Shown here: positions 1 to 15,000 of the stretch, piece after piece
How positions within the stretch are numbered: the stretch's first letter is position 1
Layout: the number at the start of each line of letters is the position of its first letter
Assembly: GCF_030848805.1 (NCBI RefSeq)
Contig: NC_092369.1
Coordinates: forward strand, 9,151,199-9,215,198
DNA length: 64,000 nucleotides
Direction of reading: 5' to 3'
From: Temnothorax longispinosus
Lineage: Eukaryota; Arthropoda; Insecta; Hymenoptera; Formicidae
The notes under the pieces: model-generated
What the model was told of the DNA's origin: nothing
Seen by the model: the letters and a program-made list of their open reading frames with translations, nothing else
Databases searched by the model: none
Position numbers and translations under genes: made by a program

Positions 1-2147
1 GAGTTTACCGCAACAAAACCGAGCGCCGCGCTCGTTGCGCTCACGTCCTGTTTTTAAAACGGCGACACGATGGAAGCGATTATTCGTCGTATTGCGGGAT
101 AAAGCGAACGATAAAAACGTTTCGCGTCTCGTCGATTATACACGACGACACGGCGAAACCGATTACTCGCCGTACGCGGAAATACCGAGCGGACGAAAAA
201 ACCCCCCGATCGTTGCGCACGGTTCGGAAGAGCCTTTAATGCATGAAAGAAGAACGATAGCTGTAAATTTTAAATAACAGAAGTATCCATTTGTTCTCTT
301 TATATTTCATATAGGCAAGATAAATATTATTTCAGAGTTGATTCGCAAATTTCAAAAGATAAGCTTTTGTGACATAAAAAAAACTAAAAAGAACACAATA
401 ATATATAATTATATATACGATTTCATGCTCTTCAATTTAAGTCCTACGTTAAATTGTACGTTATGAAGAATTGATTATTAAGAATTGGGTTACTAAAGTT
501 TGTCTACCGAGACCCAGAAATATACCAACAATGTTGATTTCGCATACGAAAGGAAGAATTCATATATGTATCACCACTAAAACGGCGGTAAACTACGCGA
601 AGCACTTTACTGAAACTTTCCTGGGTACATAGATTCTGACAGACCAACAATTGCCCCAGTTCTATAACGAGCTTTCGTAGTCGCGATGAGATAATTTGGT
701 GCTATGCTACCGTAGACCAAAATCCTTTGTTGTGATGCCACAACTATCTTCCGCAAATAGCATCCTGTGTATTAGCTGTATTCTGAAAATGAGATTCAAA
801 CTGTATTTACTTGGAGTTAAAAAAAAATTGATAATAAGAAGGAGAATTGCTGCGTTGCAAACTTAAACTAGAAAAAGTAAATTAATGCATAATAAATAAT
901 TTAGGAAATAGTCGCGAAAAAAGATTATGTAAAACTGGCATTATATTAAAAAGCTGCAACATATTCGGTAAATATATAAAGCATTATACAAATCATTAAT
1001 TTGCAATTAGATATCGATGCTATATCCGTTGAGAATCGTTGTTCTTTTCTGCCATCACCCAAGGTATTTACCAATACTTTCTCATTAATGATGCGGCTAA
1101 TTATGAAACGTTAGTTCTTGCATGGTCGCCGGTTGCGTTTCGTTAGGTGCAGGGCCGCTAGTCAGTACGTAGAAGCGGCTCCAACTGTTAAGAAGAAACT
1201 TGGGTGAGAAACTTGGTCGCCGCGGCCGGAACTTTCCTGTTTTTCCACTCGTTGCTATTCATGACCGGACGGAAAAATCGTAGAGCCAGGGGGTCGTCGA
1301 GACCGAGAAAGAGTACGCCGAGCAGGATCGGGAGGGGCCGGCAACTTCTGGGAAAGTATTATCCCGGGGGTTTTTCCGTTCGATGCCCGGTCGCACTTTT
1401 AAGTCAAAGCGAGCTGTTTCCAACGACGACGGCTATCGTCGCTGACGCCCGTCGCCGACGTCGTCGAAGCTGTTGGGGTCGCCGACGTAGTTGTCTTCGT
1501 GTCATCGAGGATCTCATTAAAAGCATAGCGAGTCACTCGATTACTTACTCTTCGTCCCCTCCCCCTCCTCTTTCCTCCCCCTCACCGTTTCTATCATTCG
1601 TTTTCAACGTTTCCATCCTTCTTCAAGTATAAGTACGGCATGCTGAATTAATGAGATGACTCTTTTAAAGAACCTCTCGTCAATGAAGTATCGTTAAAAA
1701 AAACGCGGACGCGCAGGAAAGAGATAAATAAACTGCGGGAAATGAAATAAACGTGTTAATGCGAAAATATCTTATGGTCAACTATTTTTTAGGAAATTGT
1801 AACTTATTAAAGCACACGTTAAATGTAAATATCAAATCGCGAGTGGTATCTATAAATTTTAATTAGAATTACTGTAACCTTTTCGTTGAATCGAAAAGAT
1901 CAATAATCTCAAAAGTCATGGAAAATTTATACTTCTATAAATAGCACATCCAGATATATTTACAAATGAGATACATTGCCGTGCACGATCAACATTAGTA
2001 TATTAAACGTAAGCGAAGACCTTACGCGACATCGTCAAATAAATATTTCCTCGAGCAAATAGACTCACCAACGTATTATTTCCTGTATTTCCTCTTCAGT
2101 GTTTACGCCCGATACCCTCTCTCAGAAAACCTTCGCGCCACACTTAC
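1..2147. other. No gene recognised (left edge)
   Basis: AT-rich DNA with a CpG-rich island at about 1.2-1.55 kb. A 142-codon plus-strand frame (1204-1632) has an Arg/Ser/Pro-biased, low-complexity product, and a Thr/Ala-rich minus frame lies opposite it. Neither has a domain, and both probably reflect (GACGTC)-like composition. Confidence 0.5.
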
Positions 2148-3350
2148 CCGATAGGGCATTGAAAATAAATTTAGCGGGAAATCGGCGTGTCATGGCGTGA
2201 CTCGCCGGAGGTGGGACGCGCTTCGAACAGTTTCCTGCGGGGCTAAGTTTGACGTTGAATTGATTGGGCTGCGCTCGTCGGTTTCTATGAGATGGCCAAA
2301 GGTTGTGTGGTGGTGGTTGGCGGCGTTAGTGGTAGTCGGCGACGGTGACTGCGACGACGGTATGTATACCTAGGTCACGCAACAGACCTCGATGTTTCTC
2401 GCCATCCCACCTCGCCGTTGCTCCCGGCGAAAAGTGAAACGAAGTACCGTCGAAATCCGTGTCGGAAAGTTTTTCCGAAATCCGGCGTATATACGCTATA
2501 GAATTTGATGTGTACGAATAACGGCGCTTACGTGTTCGATAGGTACCTGAAGGTTCCCGCTAGCTCGCGGAAAAAGGGACCAATAGAACAAGATCCCTCC
2601 GTTCTCGCTCACACCACCATCCACCGATATCCTCATCTTAGATAAGGAACAAACTTTTACGCGGTGTCGTTGGCTTGCGCCGATTCTTTCTCTCGCCCTG
2701 GCGCGAGGGAGCTTTTACTATCACAGGGTGGCCGTCTCCGACTATCCCCTTACCTCCCAAAAACTAAGTGAGAGGCAGTCGCGTATTCTACGAAGGGTGC
2801 CGCTCGCTTTTTCCGCCGGAAGATTATCGCTGACAATAAAAGTCAGACCGCTGTGATTCCACGTCGATCGGCGGGAACGTTGCGCCGTTGCGGGGGTGGG
2901 TGAGTTGCGCGCCGTCGGGAAAGATACAGAAAAGAAAGGAGAGAAACAATGGGAGTGACGGAAACGTAAGGGACGTGGAGATGGGGGCGTGGGGGTGGGA
3001 AAGGAGAGGTTGAAGCGTAAGGGAGGAGAGAAGGATCGCCTGCCTGCCAGGGTTGTTCGGTGACGACTTTACTCCTTCCATTAATCAACCCTCCCCGCTT
3101 TTGTCGCTTCTATACCGTTGCTGGCGCTGTGGCAGAGGATGGTATGGGGTGACTCGCCTTAAGCCACGCTCTGTAGCCACGTTGTTCTATTGCTCTTAAC
3201 GCTAATGCTACCCACCACCCGTCTACCGAAGAAAAAGGAGGAAAGACCCTACTTCGAGGGCATCTATACCTATGGGACCTTACCGGCGTAGATCGATTGG
3301 TAATTCGCATTGAACTACCCCTTCCAACGAATATTGCGTACTCCCTCGCT
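2148..3350. other. CpG-rich patch, no gene recognised
   Basis: GC- and CpG-rich by eye, with a purine-rich stretch on the plus strand near 2,930-3,040. Overlapping minus-strand frames have Pro/Ser/His-rich products without domains. It may be regulatory or untranslated sequence of an unseen gene. Confidence 0.4.
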
Positions 3351-6300
3351 TTTTTTTTTCTTTTTTTTGCAAAGCTTTCGTTGGATTAGTGGCAAGTAAT
3401 AAATTGAGTAAAAGATTGTGCTTATTAAAGTATACCCCGTATTGCTAAGTAACATTAATTATTTGTATAAATACTCGTAAATATTTATGTCTAAATATTA
3501 GTAATATAATAATGTTATATTAAATTATAATAAGTTTGAGTATAACAAAAACTAGATTGTAACATATATATGACAATTGAACATTTATGAATATAATTTG
3601 GTAAATGTTTGAACTAATAAAAATAATAAATACAATATATTAATAAAATTTAGAATGTGAATCATACAATCTTTTCCCTCGTTACTAGTTATGTAATCAG
3701 ATTTATTTGTTATCTATCAAAATAGAGCTAAATTGCATAATATTTGTAGAGCTTATACATATATAGATTTAATATAATATAATGGATTCTTGTAACTAAA
3801 ATAATTGCTTTTATGGTTGAAGAATTCAGTCTAACAGATCTAGGTTAAATAATATTGGAGAAATATAGGAAAAATACACGCCACGGTTATATTATTTGAA
3901 AATATAGAAGAATTATTAAGTGAGTTCGATATTTTAAATAAAATGTGCAAAAACGTCATGTTAATTAGAATCTGACCGAGTTTTCTTTATGATGAAATGC
4001 CAGCAGTTTAATTCCCAAGGAGAGGAATATTTTTCGTGAAAGAAACCTATTTATAACAGCGTGGTTTGCGCCGTAATTCACCAACCTAGCATAGAGCGGA
4101 GAGGAAAAATCAATCATTCCGGACTGCCTTCTTTTAATGTTAAATCTTTAATTATCTGAAATCTTTTGGAAGTGAAAATTAGCCGAGGATTAAATAGACG
4201 GTATTACAATCGATATACTTACATCCGAAGCTGTATTATTACTAGGAGGAGAATTAAAGGTGGAATAAATGAAAGTTTGAGCCGCGCGACAACTAAGTCA
4301 GACGGAAAGTTGCTAATAGCGTTCAAGAAAAAGAAATAATTAAGGAGGGAACATAATGAGATTGGAAAGGAGGGAGAAGGTGGTTGAAGTAGGAAGGTGT
4401 GAGGCATACAAGAGTGAGAGAGAGAAAGAGAGAGTCTAGAGAGAGGTGGGAATGAGTGAAATAAAGAATGAGAGTCGAAAGACGGAAAATATAGAGGTAA
4501 ATTTTCTCTGCATCTGTCGTTGCCGAAATGAGAGAAAAATGTTATGCGCGAGATATGAATGTCAGGTAACCATTAAAGACTAATTGCTGGAGTAATGATT
4601 TTTTTTAAAAGAAGTACACTTTGCGCGCATATAAATAAAAATAAGATCACAGTAATACTTTATTGCTTTCTTAATATAATCTTGAATATTAGGATAAAAT
4701 TACATTTCCTTAAAAGTATAAAAATTACATAATATTTACAATATTACGTACACAAATTATTAAAAAAAATATATATATATAAATACCTGGCAAAATATTG
4801 TATCATTGCATCACAATATATTAGCGCTTTCCCGTTAATTATGATGATATCGTCATGGTTGAATTATTCTCTTCTCATCTATCTCAATCTCCAACATCTC
4901 ATTCATTCGCATTACCAAACTTTTGTGAATAATATTTCTTCGCGAATATTTCTAGTGGTATTCTCTGTTTCTGTATCTAACGTAAGTTGTGTTTCTCATC
5001 TCGGGTCTCTCCCAACTCATCTCTACGAACCTTTACCCATCCCCTTCCCATTACCACTCAAGCTTCTTAGCGCTTTAGAAAATTTTCTTGTGCTTCTTAA
5101 ACTTTCTACCTGAGCCAATTTGGTACACGTCCGCCTTGTCTTTTGTACATCTCCGCAACTTGTACCGTCTCGTTAGTTGGACATCGCTTGTACCATCGTA
5201 ATCTCATTCTCAAATGTTCCATATTTTTTTTAGTTGATGTGTGGGATATAGTTTCAAAGTTTCCAAAATTAATAACTTGTCACATATTACATTTTTTTTT
5301 ATTCAAACAAACATAAGAGATCTGTAATCATAAATTTTTATTGAATTTGGTTTCGGTATTCCCTTTGATATCAGTTTTAAATTCCTTCTACTTTTAACCC
5401 GTCCCTTACAATATCGTTTAAATATTGTACAGTGAGAGTTGGTTGTTTGTTGCCTCAGTCATTGTTTGACAGTTAGACGAGACAATTGTCATTTGGAATC
5501 ACTGTCTTTTAAGTGCATCATTGTCTCAATTGTAACGGCGTTCTCTACTTATATAAATTGTTTTCCTTTTTTCTCGATGTTTTTTCTAATGCTCATTCTA
5601 ACGTTCTCTGAGCAGGTGGGTAAGTGACTTTACTTTTCTTTTTGTTTAAGCATTATTTTCATTTCGATTATATAACAAGCTGTGATCATTAGCCAAGTTT
5701 CTCTTGGATTTCTCAACGGAGAATTATTATACTATTTTTAGACCAAATTTTGAAGTTACTCACTTATTTCTCGCCGGAGAACGTGAAGTCATTTTAATTT
5801 AATTGTTACAGCATCGCTGGAGACGGCTCAAAACGGAGTTGAAACGTCCAATTTATAATTATGTATCCTGTTAGTTATTAAATCAACATAATGTTAATAC
5901 ATCATCAACCGCGTTGTACTCTCAAAGACCCTTTTTACCTGTCACGTGTTAAACACAAGAGACTCTTATATTTAAAAGTGTGCACAAATTTATTCTTTTT
6001 ATTATATTGTATTACCTTGTTTGCATAAGCAACTCTCTCATAATTTTTCTGGAAATTCTTTATTCAAGGATGAATGCGTCTAAAACAAATAACAGAGTAT
6101 AAATCTAAATGACATTTTCACTAAAAATAATGAGGACGCGAACAATACTCCTAAGAACTTTAACGTCATTCCTCGAGAGAGTGACGTAAATATTTCTAAT
6201 GGTACTCTCGGCGATCTTAAAAGCGTCTTCCCGTACACGGCGAATCGCATAAAATAACAACGCTGTGAATTTCATAACTTATATTTACTCCTTTTAACTT

Positions 6301-8875
6301 GCTTAAAAGCAATTTAAAGAAGGATATACCGTAACAATAAAGCAGAAACTTGAAAGTTCTATATTACCTTTTGCACAATTTTGCATTTATATGAAAATTT
6401 CCATTATACGTATTTATTATTTTATATATTAAGATTAATATACAAATAATAATATGATATAAGTCATTTTATAAAATTTGGATTAACAAATAATTAAATC
6501 GATTCTTTTTACTCGCACATGTAAACACTCGTGAAAATAAGACTAACTCTGATTAAATAATTTTACACAAATTGTTTTATGTAATGTTAAATCATCAAGT
6601 CTGTTATATATTAAAAGTAACTTTGCAATGTTTTTTACGTGAACAGCAAGGTTTAGATATCCCATATCAGCCATATCAGCCGTGAAGGCTAATGTTTTGA
6701 TCGTCTGATCGGTCGACTGAATTTGTGGTCTCTTACTACGGCAATACGGCATCTTCAGAGTTTAGCGATGCGGACGCGGTCCTCCGTTGGATATAAGAGA
6801 ACGCCCGAACGTTCTGCAATTCAGGCAAAAATAACGCTGATATCCGATCACAATAGGAGCACAATGGACACCGGGGACGATGACTACCCCGGGCTCCGGG
6901 CACTCAAAGAAATTGGCTGGTGGTTTCCTGACCCCGAACGCCCGGACCTTAACGGATAGTTGGAAACTCCGGGAGCAGGTGGCTATGGTGTCGTGCCCTG
7001 AACCGCTTCGGAAACCCCTTCCCGTTTATCTCACCTCTGCCCTTCCATCTTTGGTATAGGGAAGGGACTCGGCCCGGCCCGGTCATTCTTTTCGCATCGC
7101 ATCCGACAACGGAGTTACCGGGCGTTGAGAGTTCTTTTAAATCCCGAATGCTTTTCTCGTACCTCCTCCTCACTCACGAGCGTCCCCATCCCGTCCTCCC
7201 ACCTTAATCGTCCGTCGCCGATCACCCTCTCTCTCTCGTAACTGATCTCCCACACGGTCGCTAAGTTTTCTCCTGGTATACGTGATCTCGTGGAGTCATC
7301 CCGCTATCGAAAAGACGATCGGCTCTCTCAGACAGCGAACGGTCCTTCGAGCGTTTCGTAAGGACTGCGGGATTTCGTCACCGACAGGGACAATCGGCAG
7401 AATCGCGCGCAATCGATGCGCAAGATATGTCAATGGATGATTATTGCAGCTGGGCAGCTGCATTTTACATGCAAACGAATATGATTGTAATCCTATATCG
7501 CGTTGCTTGCTCACGCAATTAAATAACCATTAATGTGGCCCGCGCGCAGCGTGATTATACATTAAATCACGGTCTGATATTCAGGGCAAATAAATAGTCG
7601 CGAATTATGCGACGCGGGAAATCGTAACTACCCACCCTGAACAAGCTGAGAGAGCATGTACAGCGCTTTCCCGATGCATTCGAGCGTGGCATTGGATTTC
7701 ACAAAAAATAGAAGGTAGAGGGCTGTGACGGGCCCGTTGCGCCCTGCGAAGCGCGATTTCACGAGTTCTGAAAAAGAATTATGCCACGTCATAAATGGCG
7801 ATTGTACGCAGAAGAGAATAATTGCTCGACTGTCCTAGCGAATGTAAGTGTATAATTGTTTGCTGTATCTAGCGGCAGAGTTGATTAAATTTCCTGCATT
7901 TTACGATTGATTATAAAATGTCACCTTATAATGAATAATTGTAAAACAACATGTACATTTTTCTACACTGTTTAGCGTAAAATTAATTGTACTTTAAATA
8001 CTTTCTAACTACCGTTTAACTGGAAACAATTGTTGTATACAAATACCTGAACTAAAATTCTAGAATTATATATTAAAAAATATATTTGACAAATTCCATT
8101 ATATGGAGTTTATAGATTATACAAATGTAAATATAAATTACATATGTTTTTAATTCTTAAATCTATTAATTTATTTACTTATATTAAATTATTAAATATT
8201 TTTATTTGATTGCAAATTTTATAAATCTAAGAATAAAAATGTTATATATATACATATTTCAAATAATATAATAAGAAGTATTCAATATCGAGAAATGGTA
8301 TTGTCAAATATCGTGAATATTGAAACTAGAGCTAATGAATTATGTAGATGTAAAATTATTTTATTTATTTTTATAGGTATATCTGTATTTATATAAATTT
8401 TACTTTGAAAATATTTTGTTGTTTGTTGAAATTTTATGAATACTGCTACTAACTAATTAAAATTTATATGTCAATTATTACGTCAAATAAATGCGGATTT
8501 TGTCAAATATACTCTCTCGTCCCGTTTATTTCGACTTCCATTAACGGTACATGTAATTCGCTAATTACAGTCGATTGCATGTTACATATATGTCAATTAG
8601 GTATGTCTGCGACTGTGTATATATGTATCATAGCGATGGCAATCGATCGTCAAAGCATTCAACGTATTAAAATTGATCAATCGACCAGTTTATATCTAAT
8701 TAAAATTTACGTTTCCAAATTAAACTTATATCGCTTTCGAAACACATCTTAATCATTGTGACAAGTTATTCGTACCAACACTGTATTAAGATACGCTTCG
8801 TGCATTTGTATATACGTATATAAAAATGGCATGTGTATTACTTCAACAGCAAAGTACAAATTATTTAAAAGTATG
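3351..8875. other. AT-rich stretch with one CpG-richer patch (about 6.7-7.8 kb)
   Basis: Homopolymer T near 3,350 and many short A/T runs. The 6.7-7.5 kb part is more GC-rich, but its frames (up to 78 codons) show no domain or plausible splice context. Confidence 0.5.
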
Positions 8876-9019
8876 GACCGGTATTCATAGTCGGTTCTTA
8901 TATTTAAGACCGTCTTAAGTACAATCTTAAGCCGTCATGAACCAATCACAGAGCCGTATTAGCATCTTAAGACATTACTTAAGACAAATTGAAATAAGAA
9001 CCGAATATAAATACCGGCC
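8876..9019. mobile_element. Palindromic MITE, copy 1
   Basis: The left end (ACCGGTATTCATAGTCGGTT) and the reverse complement of the right end (GCCGGTATTTATATTCGGTT) match over more than 25 bp. Subterminal CTTAAG-rich arms also pair, with a short central spacer containing CCAAT and GAGCCGT. The element has no coding capacity, and its termini and middle match the copy at 24.14 kb. It is a non-autonomous foldback or MITE-type DNA transposon relic. No target duplication could be fixed with confidence, so the superfamily is open. A 65-codon frame through it is incidental. Confidence 0.8.
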
Positions 9020-12000
9020 TATAAGGGATACATTACATACTTCGTTTCTTGTGTATTACACATATTTTCAATTGCAGTCTAAATATCAATTCAATCTTAT
9101 TTGTGTTAGACTTGTTAAAGTATTTGGCCGATAGTCATATAAAACGTGGGTATATAATATATGTATATACCTAAACGTATATGTAGGTATCTAAATGTCA
9201 CGGGAACTAAAGTTTAAATCAATCGTGTCAAGGAGAGTGCAATCATGAGTTTATAGCTTCTCGATGAAAGTAAATGGTGGAACAAGTCCTGTCCGGCAAT
9301 GCTGAACGATCAAAGACACGAACTTGACGAACTATTGAGTACGCTTTGACCTGATTAATTCTCTCTAGCACGTGCACGAGCTCCAATTACCATAAAGTAC
9401 TCTTTGTTCACTATTATTTATAAGTGAACATATTTGAACTGAAATTATATGAAATGAAGATTTAAGAAAATATTTTAATTGCTATGTTGAGCCAAAAATA
9501 ATTCTACGTTTACAATCCTCTTTGTATTAAATATAATTATATTTTCTTTTCTATATCTTGATTTTTACATGTATAACTACACAATTGTAAATAATTATCA
9601 TCTTGTCTCTTGAACAAATTAACGCATTACAAAATTGACTAAAAAGATGTATTGTAAGAAATGTATCTATATTTTAATATTAACAAATCAACTTGTTCTT
9701 CCTCGATATATATTTTTAAGTCACTTTCTCTATTTTTGATGCTATAAATTCTGTATTATATTAAACAAAATTTATTTAAAAAATTTTAATCAAGTATTTT
9801 TAAAAATAATATAATTAAACTTGAATTATAAATCAATTCCGCAAATCTATTTTAGTTATATAATTAACAATGTACAGCACAAATCCATTTATCGGTCATT
9901 TTAGATTCAATGCACATACAAGTTCTTCGTGTTAAGTGATAAAGGTTTACATTAATCTTTGTTAAAATGCACGTTCGTATTCTGCGGAAGATAAATAAGT
10001 CGTTAAATGGTCGCGATAGAGCAAATTTTCTTACTTCGTCGCGCTAAATGTGGGAGATAAAACGGGCTTAAAAATTAAGACTTAGCCGTTGAGCTCATAG
10101 TATCATAGTATTATGTTATCCGCGTAATGAATATATATGCAAGGGATGTAGCATAGATAACAAGGTAACCTTACGTAACAAGGTAACTGTTTAACTAAAA
10201 AAAAAGAAAAAACTCAAAGCTTCCATTAATAATAAGTCATAACTGCTGGCGCGTGCGTCCGCCGCGCGCGTATTCGCGTGTTTATCGAGAGCCCGACTTG
10301 CGATGCACAAGCGGATACACATGTTAGACTTCAACCAGATTTCGGTAGTAAATCTGAGTTTACAAGGGGGAGAGAGATTCAACGTGCTGCCCAGGCCCGG
10401 CACGGAATTTATGTGCAGCCGTTCTCCCCTTTGCTATGGTTATGCAGGTAGATGCACGGCAGCAACGTTTTTCTCCCTGATCCGCGTCTCGCGCACCGAC
10501 CTTTGTAATGCATCGCGAGCGACAGACGCATCGTATCTCGATTACAATTGGAGTGCGGGAGTGCCTTTTGCCGGATGTTATAGCTGATCGACGCATTCGG
10601 AACGTTTCACCGTGCGTGACATCGTTAAAACAAATTTACAGCGCGCTAAGCGCGATTTATGGCGCTGCCAAATTTTGCGATACATTCTCCCGCAAGGTAT
10701 ACGCGGGCTCGCGAGAGAACGATACAGGAAGAAGACGTCAAAGTATATACGGAATGTACGGAGCATCGCGTTTTGAACTATGCCGCGCGCCGGCCGTTTC
10801 AGCGGTGACGATTATGTGACTTATATGACTTACTATGCATACTATTATTATTACCTAACACAGTAATCAAAAGTAATAGGGTAATTAAAGAAGAAATCTT
10901 CGAAATCTAGAGTCGCGTTCTCACTTCTCTTGTAATAGCACGAAATCACAGTACCATTCTCGTCTAAGATAACAGGGCGCCGAGACCGTTTTGTCAGGAT
11001 CCTCTTGACGTCGGGAACGTGAGATCGTTATTTCATTATGGTTAATTTGAGACTGAGTGCGCTCATGGGGAGGCCAACGAGATAACAGAGGGATTCCCGT
11101 CATTAGAGGGACGCATCTAGTGAAGATTAACGAGCTCTTTGCTGCACAATATCATGTGTGCACCACGTGCTAAATATAATATTTATTTATGTTTATTCCT
11201 AACGCCTCTCCATGCGAGATGACGGAATGTTTTTTAGTATTCAGTCTTTATCAAAGAAGGGACCAACGCGCCAAATATTATTGTCAACGATAACGTATCG
11301 GCTATGAATATTTTTTATTGACACAAGTAAACGAGTATTGCAAGTAAATTTATCTCACTCTCTAATTTTATTGTGTAACTTTTAAAGATATGGCAAGAAT
11401 AACTTACTTTATTTTCTGATTTAAACATATTTTTATCCATATTTTTTTAATTCAAAGAATTGGCTAAGAGAAAACTAAAATATGTTCTTATAAAAGTTCT
11501 AATAGCAGACATAAAAGAGAGATGAGAATATATGGAAGAGAATCTCCTTCAGTAAATTATTATATTAATTTTGTAAAGATAAAATAAAAAATACAGGTTG
11601 TTAATTGTCGGATTATCGATCCACTGTCATTCCGTTACTCTTTGCACGCACCTGTGAATAAATAGATAAGTATAAAGCAGCAATATAACATGATTACGTT
11701 CATGTAAAAAACGTAACGTTAAATTTAACGATAACTTGGGATTATTTTTTACTGTAATTTTACTGTAATATCGTTATGCGCCATGATTTATGTATCGTAA
11801 AATAGAGAGTACAGACAAATATGAGAAAGTTTTGTGTTATATAATATTGCACGACATAATAAGTAAAATATAAATAAGAATTCATACGTTAGCATCAATA
11901 TCGGATTCCATGATTGGGCGAATTTAGCTGGAAAGGGATAGGGTTGTCGACGCAACGCCAATATTGGCTTGGAGGATTGGCTGATCAAGTCGTGTTCCTG

Positions 12001-15000
12001 CACGGAATCTTGTTTGCTTCACGTAGCTTTTATATTGAATCGCTTGTATTTCGCGAAAATCCCACGTATTGGTTGCTAAATTAAATTAGACAGCATTCGA
12101 TGGGACAGAATGCGTTTTGTTTCACAAGTTACAAGCTTTCAATCTATTGTCTCGCGTCTTTCACGATGGCGTGCAACAAATTCAAATTTGTAGTTATTTA
12201 TTTATAACTTTGAAAGGATGATATATCGTATTAAGATGTTATTGTGCTATATTAATGCTAATATTAATTTAGTAATTACAAGTATTAGTAATAACATCAT
12301 TTTTCTATATTAACATATTCTTTTACAAAATATAAAATAGCATTTGAAGAAGTTATAATCATCGAAAAATAAAAAATTTAAAAGCTAAATTGTAAAATAA
12401 ATTAAACAAACCATTTAACTTTAAAATATTAATTCCTTTCACCCGAAATCTCATAATCGATCGCACAGTATGATATGATGTTGATGATCCAAGGTAGAGA
12501 TAGTACTGAGACATATCCTCACCAATAGTTACTTAGGTCTTAGGTTATATGTACTTTCCTTCAAATGCTATCTACAATTGCCATAGTTCACAGACTATAT
12601 ACTAGAATTTCAATCCCTGTCGAGTGCAATATATATGTAAGAGTATATCTCAACTTCTTAATAGATTTAGAGGAATACTGCATAAACTTCATTGAACTTA
12701 GGCAGAGTACGTCGCGTTACTATTGGCATTACTCTATTATAATTTTTTAATTACGGAATTGATCGAGGCTGTATGCCCCGCGAATTTTAATAATCCTAAA
12801 TCCCTTTATACATACTGTTTCATCTTGCTCTAAAACAATATTTAAAACATTCGCACCGTGAAACGAGTGGAAATATGTAAGAAAAGAAAAAAAAACAGAA
12901 GAAGAAAGGGAAATCGCGGAAGGGCTCGGCCTCGTAAGATTTATGAGGCCCGACGAGGTCTTTGCTGTGGACTCCGTGTGTACTTACGACCCTAAGATAT
13001 TGCGGTCGTTTCCCTTTGGTCAGGCAAGCCGAGAAAGTCAGTGGGCGCACCGTTCGTCCGACTCCTTTTTGCCCCATGAACGATCGGGCCTCCTGTCTCC
13101 CTCCCCCTCTCTCCCCATTCCTCCCATCAATTCATTGGATTTTTAGCAGCGAATGGTTATAACCGCCACTATCGCGTGAAATGTGCCCCCACCAAGTTAA
13201 AAATTGGCTTCTAATATGATATATGCCGGTCACCATATGGCCGAGAGAGTGCCGCAAAACGGACGATATTTTCAGTTTCTTCGAATACCGCTTATTTCTA
13301 CCCTCTCTCGTTTCTCCAACCTACCCTTCTCTCTCCCATGTTCTCGTCCTACGTTCATTCTTACTTCCTCTCTTCCATCGCTCTTCTTTCGCAACAGTCT
13401 CTCTGTTCTCCCTTGTGCAATCCTCCCCCCTCCCCCTTTTTCCGCCGTTCTCTAACGTATTATTGGAAAGCGATAGTATTTTCGTGCCGGCGGTTCTCTT
13501 ATGGCGCGGTCATATTTCATGACCCTATTCTAGAGAGGCGAGAACACGAGCAATGGAGGTGAGGGTAGCAGACAGGGATAACGGGCGAGAATACGGGTGC
13601 ATTTAATATGCAATTGCCGAGCGCGCTACTGGAGGATAAACCTCTTGAAGGATCGGCGTGAATCAGGGTCACGTGGAACCTTCGAGTCGCGCTTAAGACG
13701 CGATCTAGTCCTCGCGCGTGAGCGACGTTTAACTTTCAAGGTTCCTGAAACTTTACAACGGGACATACTTAAAATACCCTGATGCTTGGCTGAGCTTACC
13801 TATGAGTTAGCCACATTTGTAAAAAAAATAAAATTCTCCTTTAATGTCTAAATTATAAATTGTGACGTCAGCACGCATAACAGAGAATTTATTATCTTGC
13901 AACATGCACGTAGTTTGTCGCTTATCTGTGAAATATTTTTCCCGTAGTCAATTTGTCATTGTTTTCTAATTAATTTGGTCATAAAAATGAATATGTCTAA
14001 TAGTAAAAGTCAATCAATTATAGCAACAATTTGTTCGTGAAATCACAGTATTGAAACTACGCAACTCTCTGAATTCTTATCAAACTAAGTACGAAGTTAT
14101 ACAAAGAGGAAAGAATCTTGGATCTAGCACATAGACAAAGAGAAAGGGAGAAATGAGGAGAACGGGCAGATCCCTTCGTAGTTGCCGACGATTCAGATTA
14201 AACGAGGCCGATTAATCGCATCTAATTGCACAACTCGGGACGAACTATTAATTCCCGTTTGAGAGAGTGGGATTACCAATCACTAAGTAGATCCAGTCGT
14301 CATCTAGTCAGATCTTCGTCTCTATTATAGTCTTACATTTAATGTACAAGAAATGGTATACTTCAATGTAATCATCGTAAGCATCACAATTTGCAGTAAT
14401 ACAAAAATTAAATTTTAATGATACAGACAATTTTTCATTTTATTTTAGATAATTATATAAAGAAAATAGACAATTTCTAGAATCTTATTTTGCAAATTTG
14501 TAACAGACATTATAATAGTGAATTGAAGATATCATGAAAAGAAAAATATTATTTATATTCAAATTTTTCTGCACATGTGTGTATAACTCATATTACTTAT
14601 TTATTTTTCCAAAGCTTCATTTATATTATTTTTCTCGTAAATAATGTTTGACATTTTTGTAATTTTCTACAATTCTTGTACATTCTATATCTATAATTTA
14701 TATTATATACAGCTTTATAATTATACAAATCAAATAAATATATTTTAAATGAGTTGTGTAGCCACTTGATTAACAAAGAATGTAATTATATTATAGAATT
14801 CAAATTGTGCCAGCAATAAATTTAATAAAACAATTAAATTTTTGATAGTAAATGTGATATACGGTTGAAATAAGACGGGTAAAATAAAATTGCGAGGATG
14901 AATGAACGAAGAGTGGAATACGTAGAGACATCGGAGAAATATAATTTATTTATGATAGCCAGCGCGGGTGATAAAAGTCTTAGCAAACGAGACTGAAATT

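Noticed and set aside
1381..1560. Thr/Ala/Ser-rich minus-strand frame considered as a DIP stalk or C-terminal exon
   Set aside because: No acceptor with a pyrimidine tract upstream (the strand is purine-rich there) and the content follows from repeated ACG/TCG triplets.
4219..4407. Minus-strand frame ending in a hydrophobic LILLLVII tail, considered as a GPI-signal exon
   Set aside because: The acceptor phases available do not match the phase left by the DIP stalk exon, and the stop overlaps a donor-like GTAAGT; the hydrophobicity fits a T/C-rich strand.
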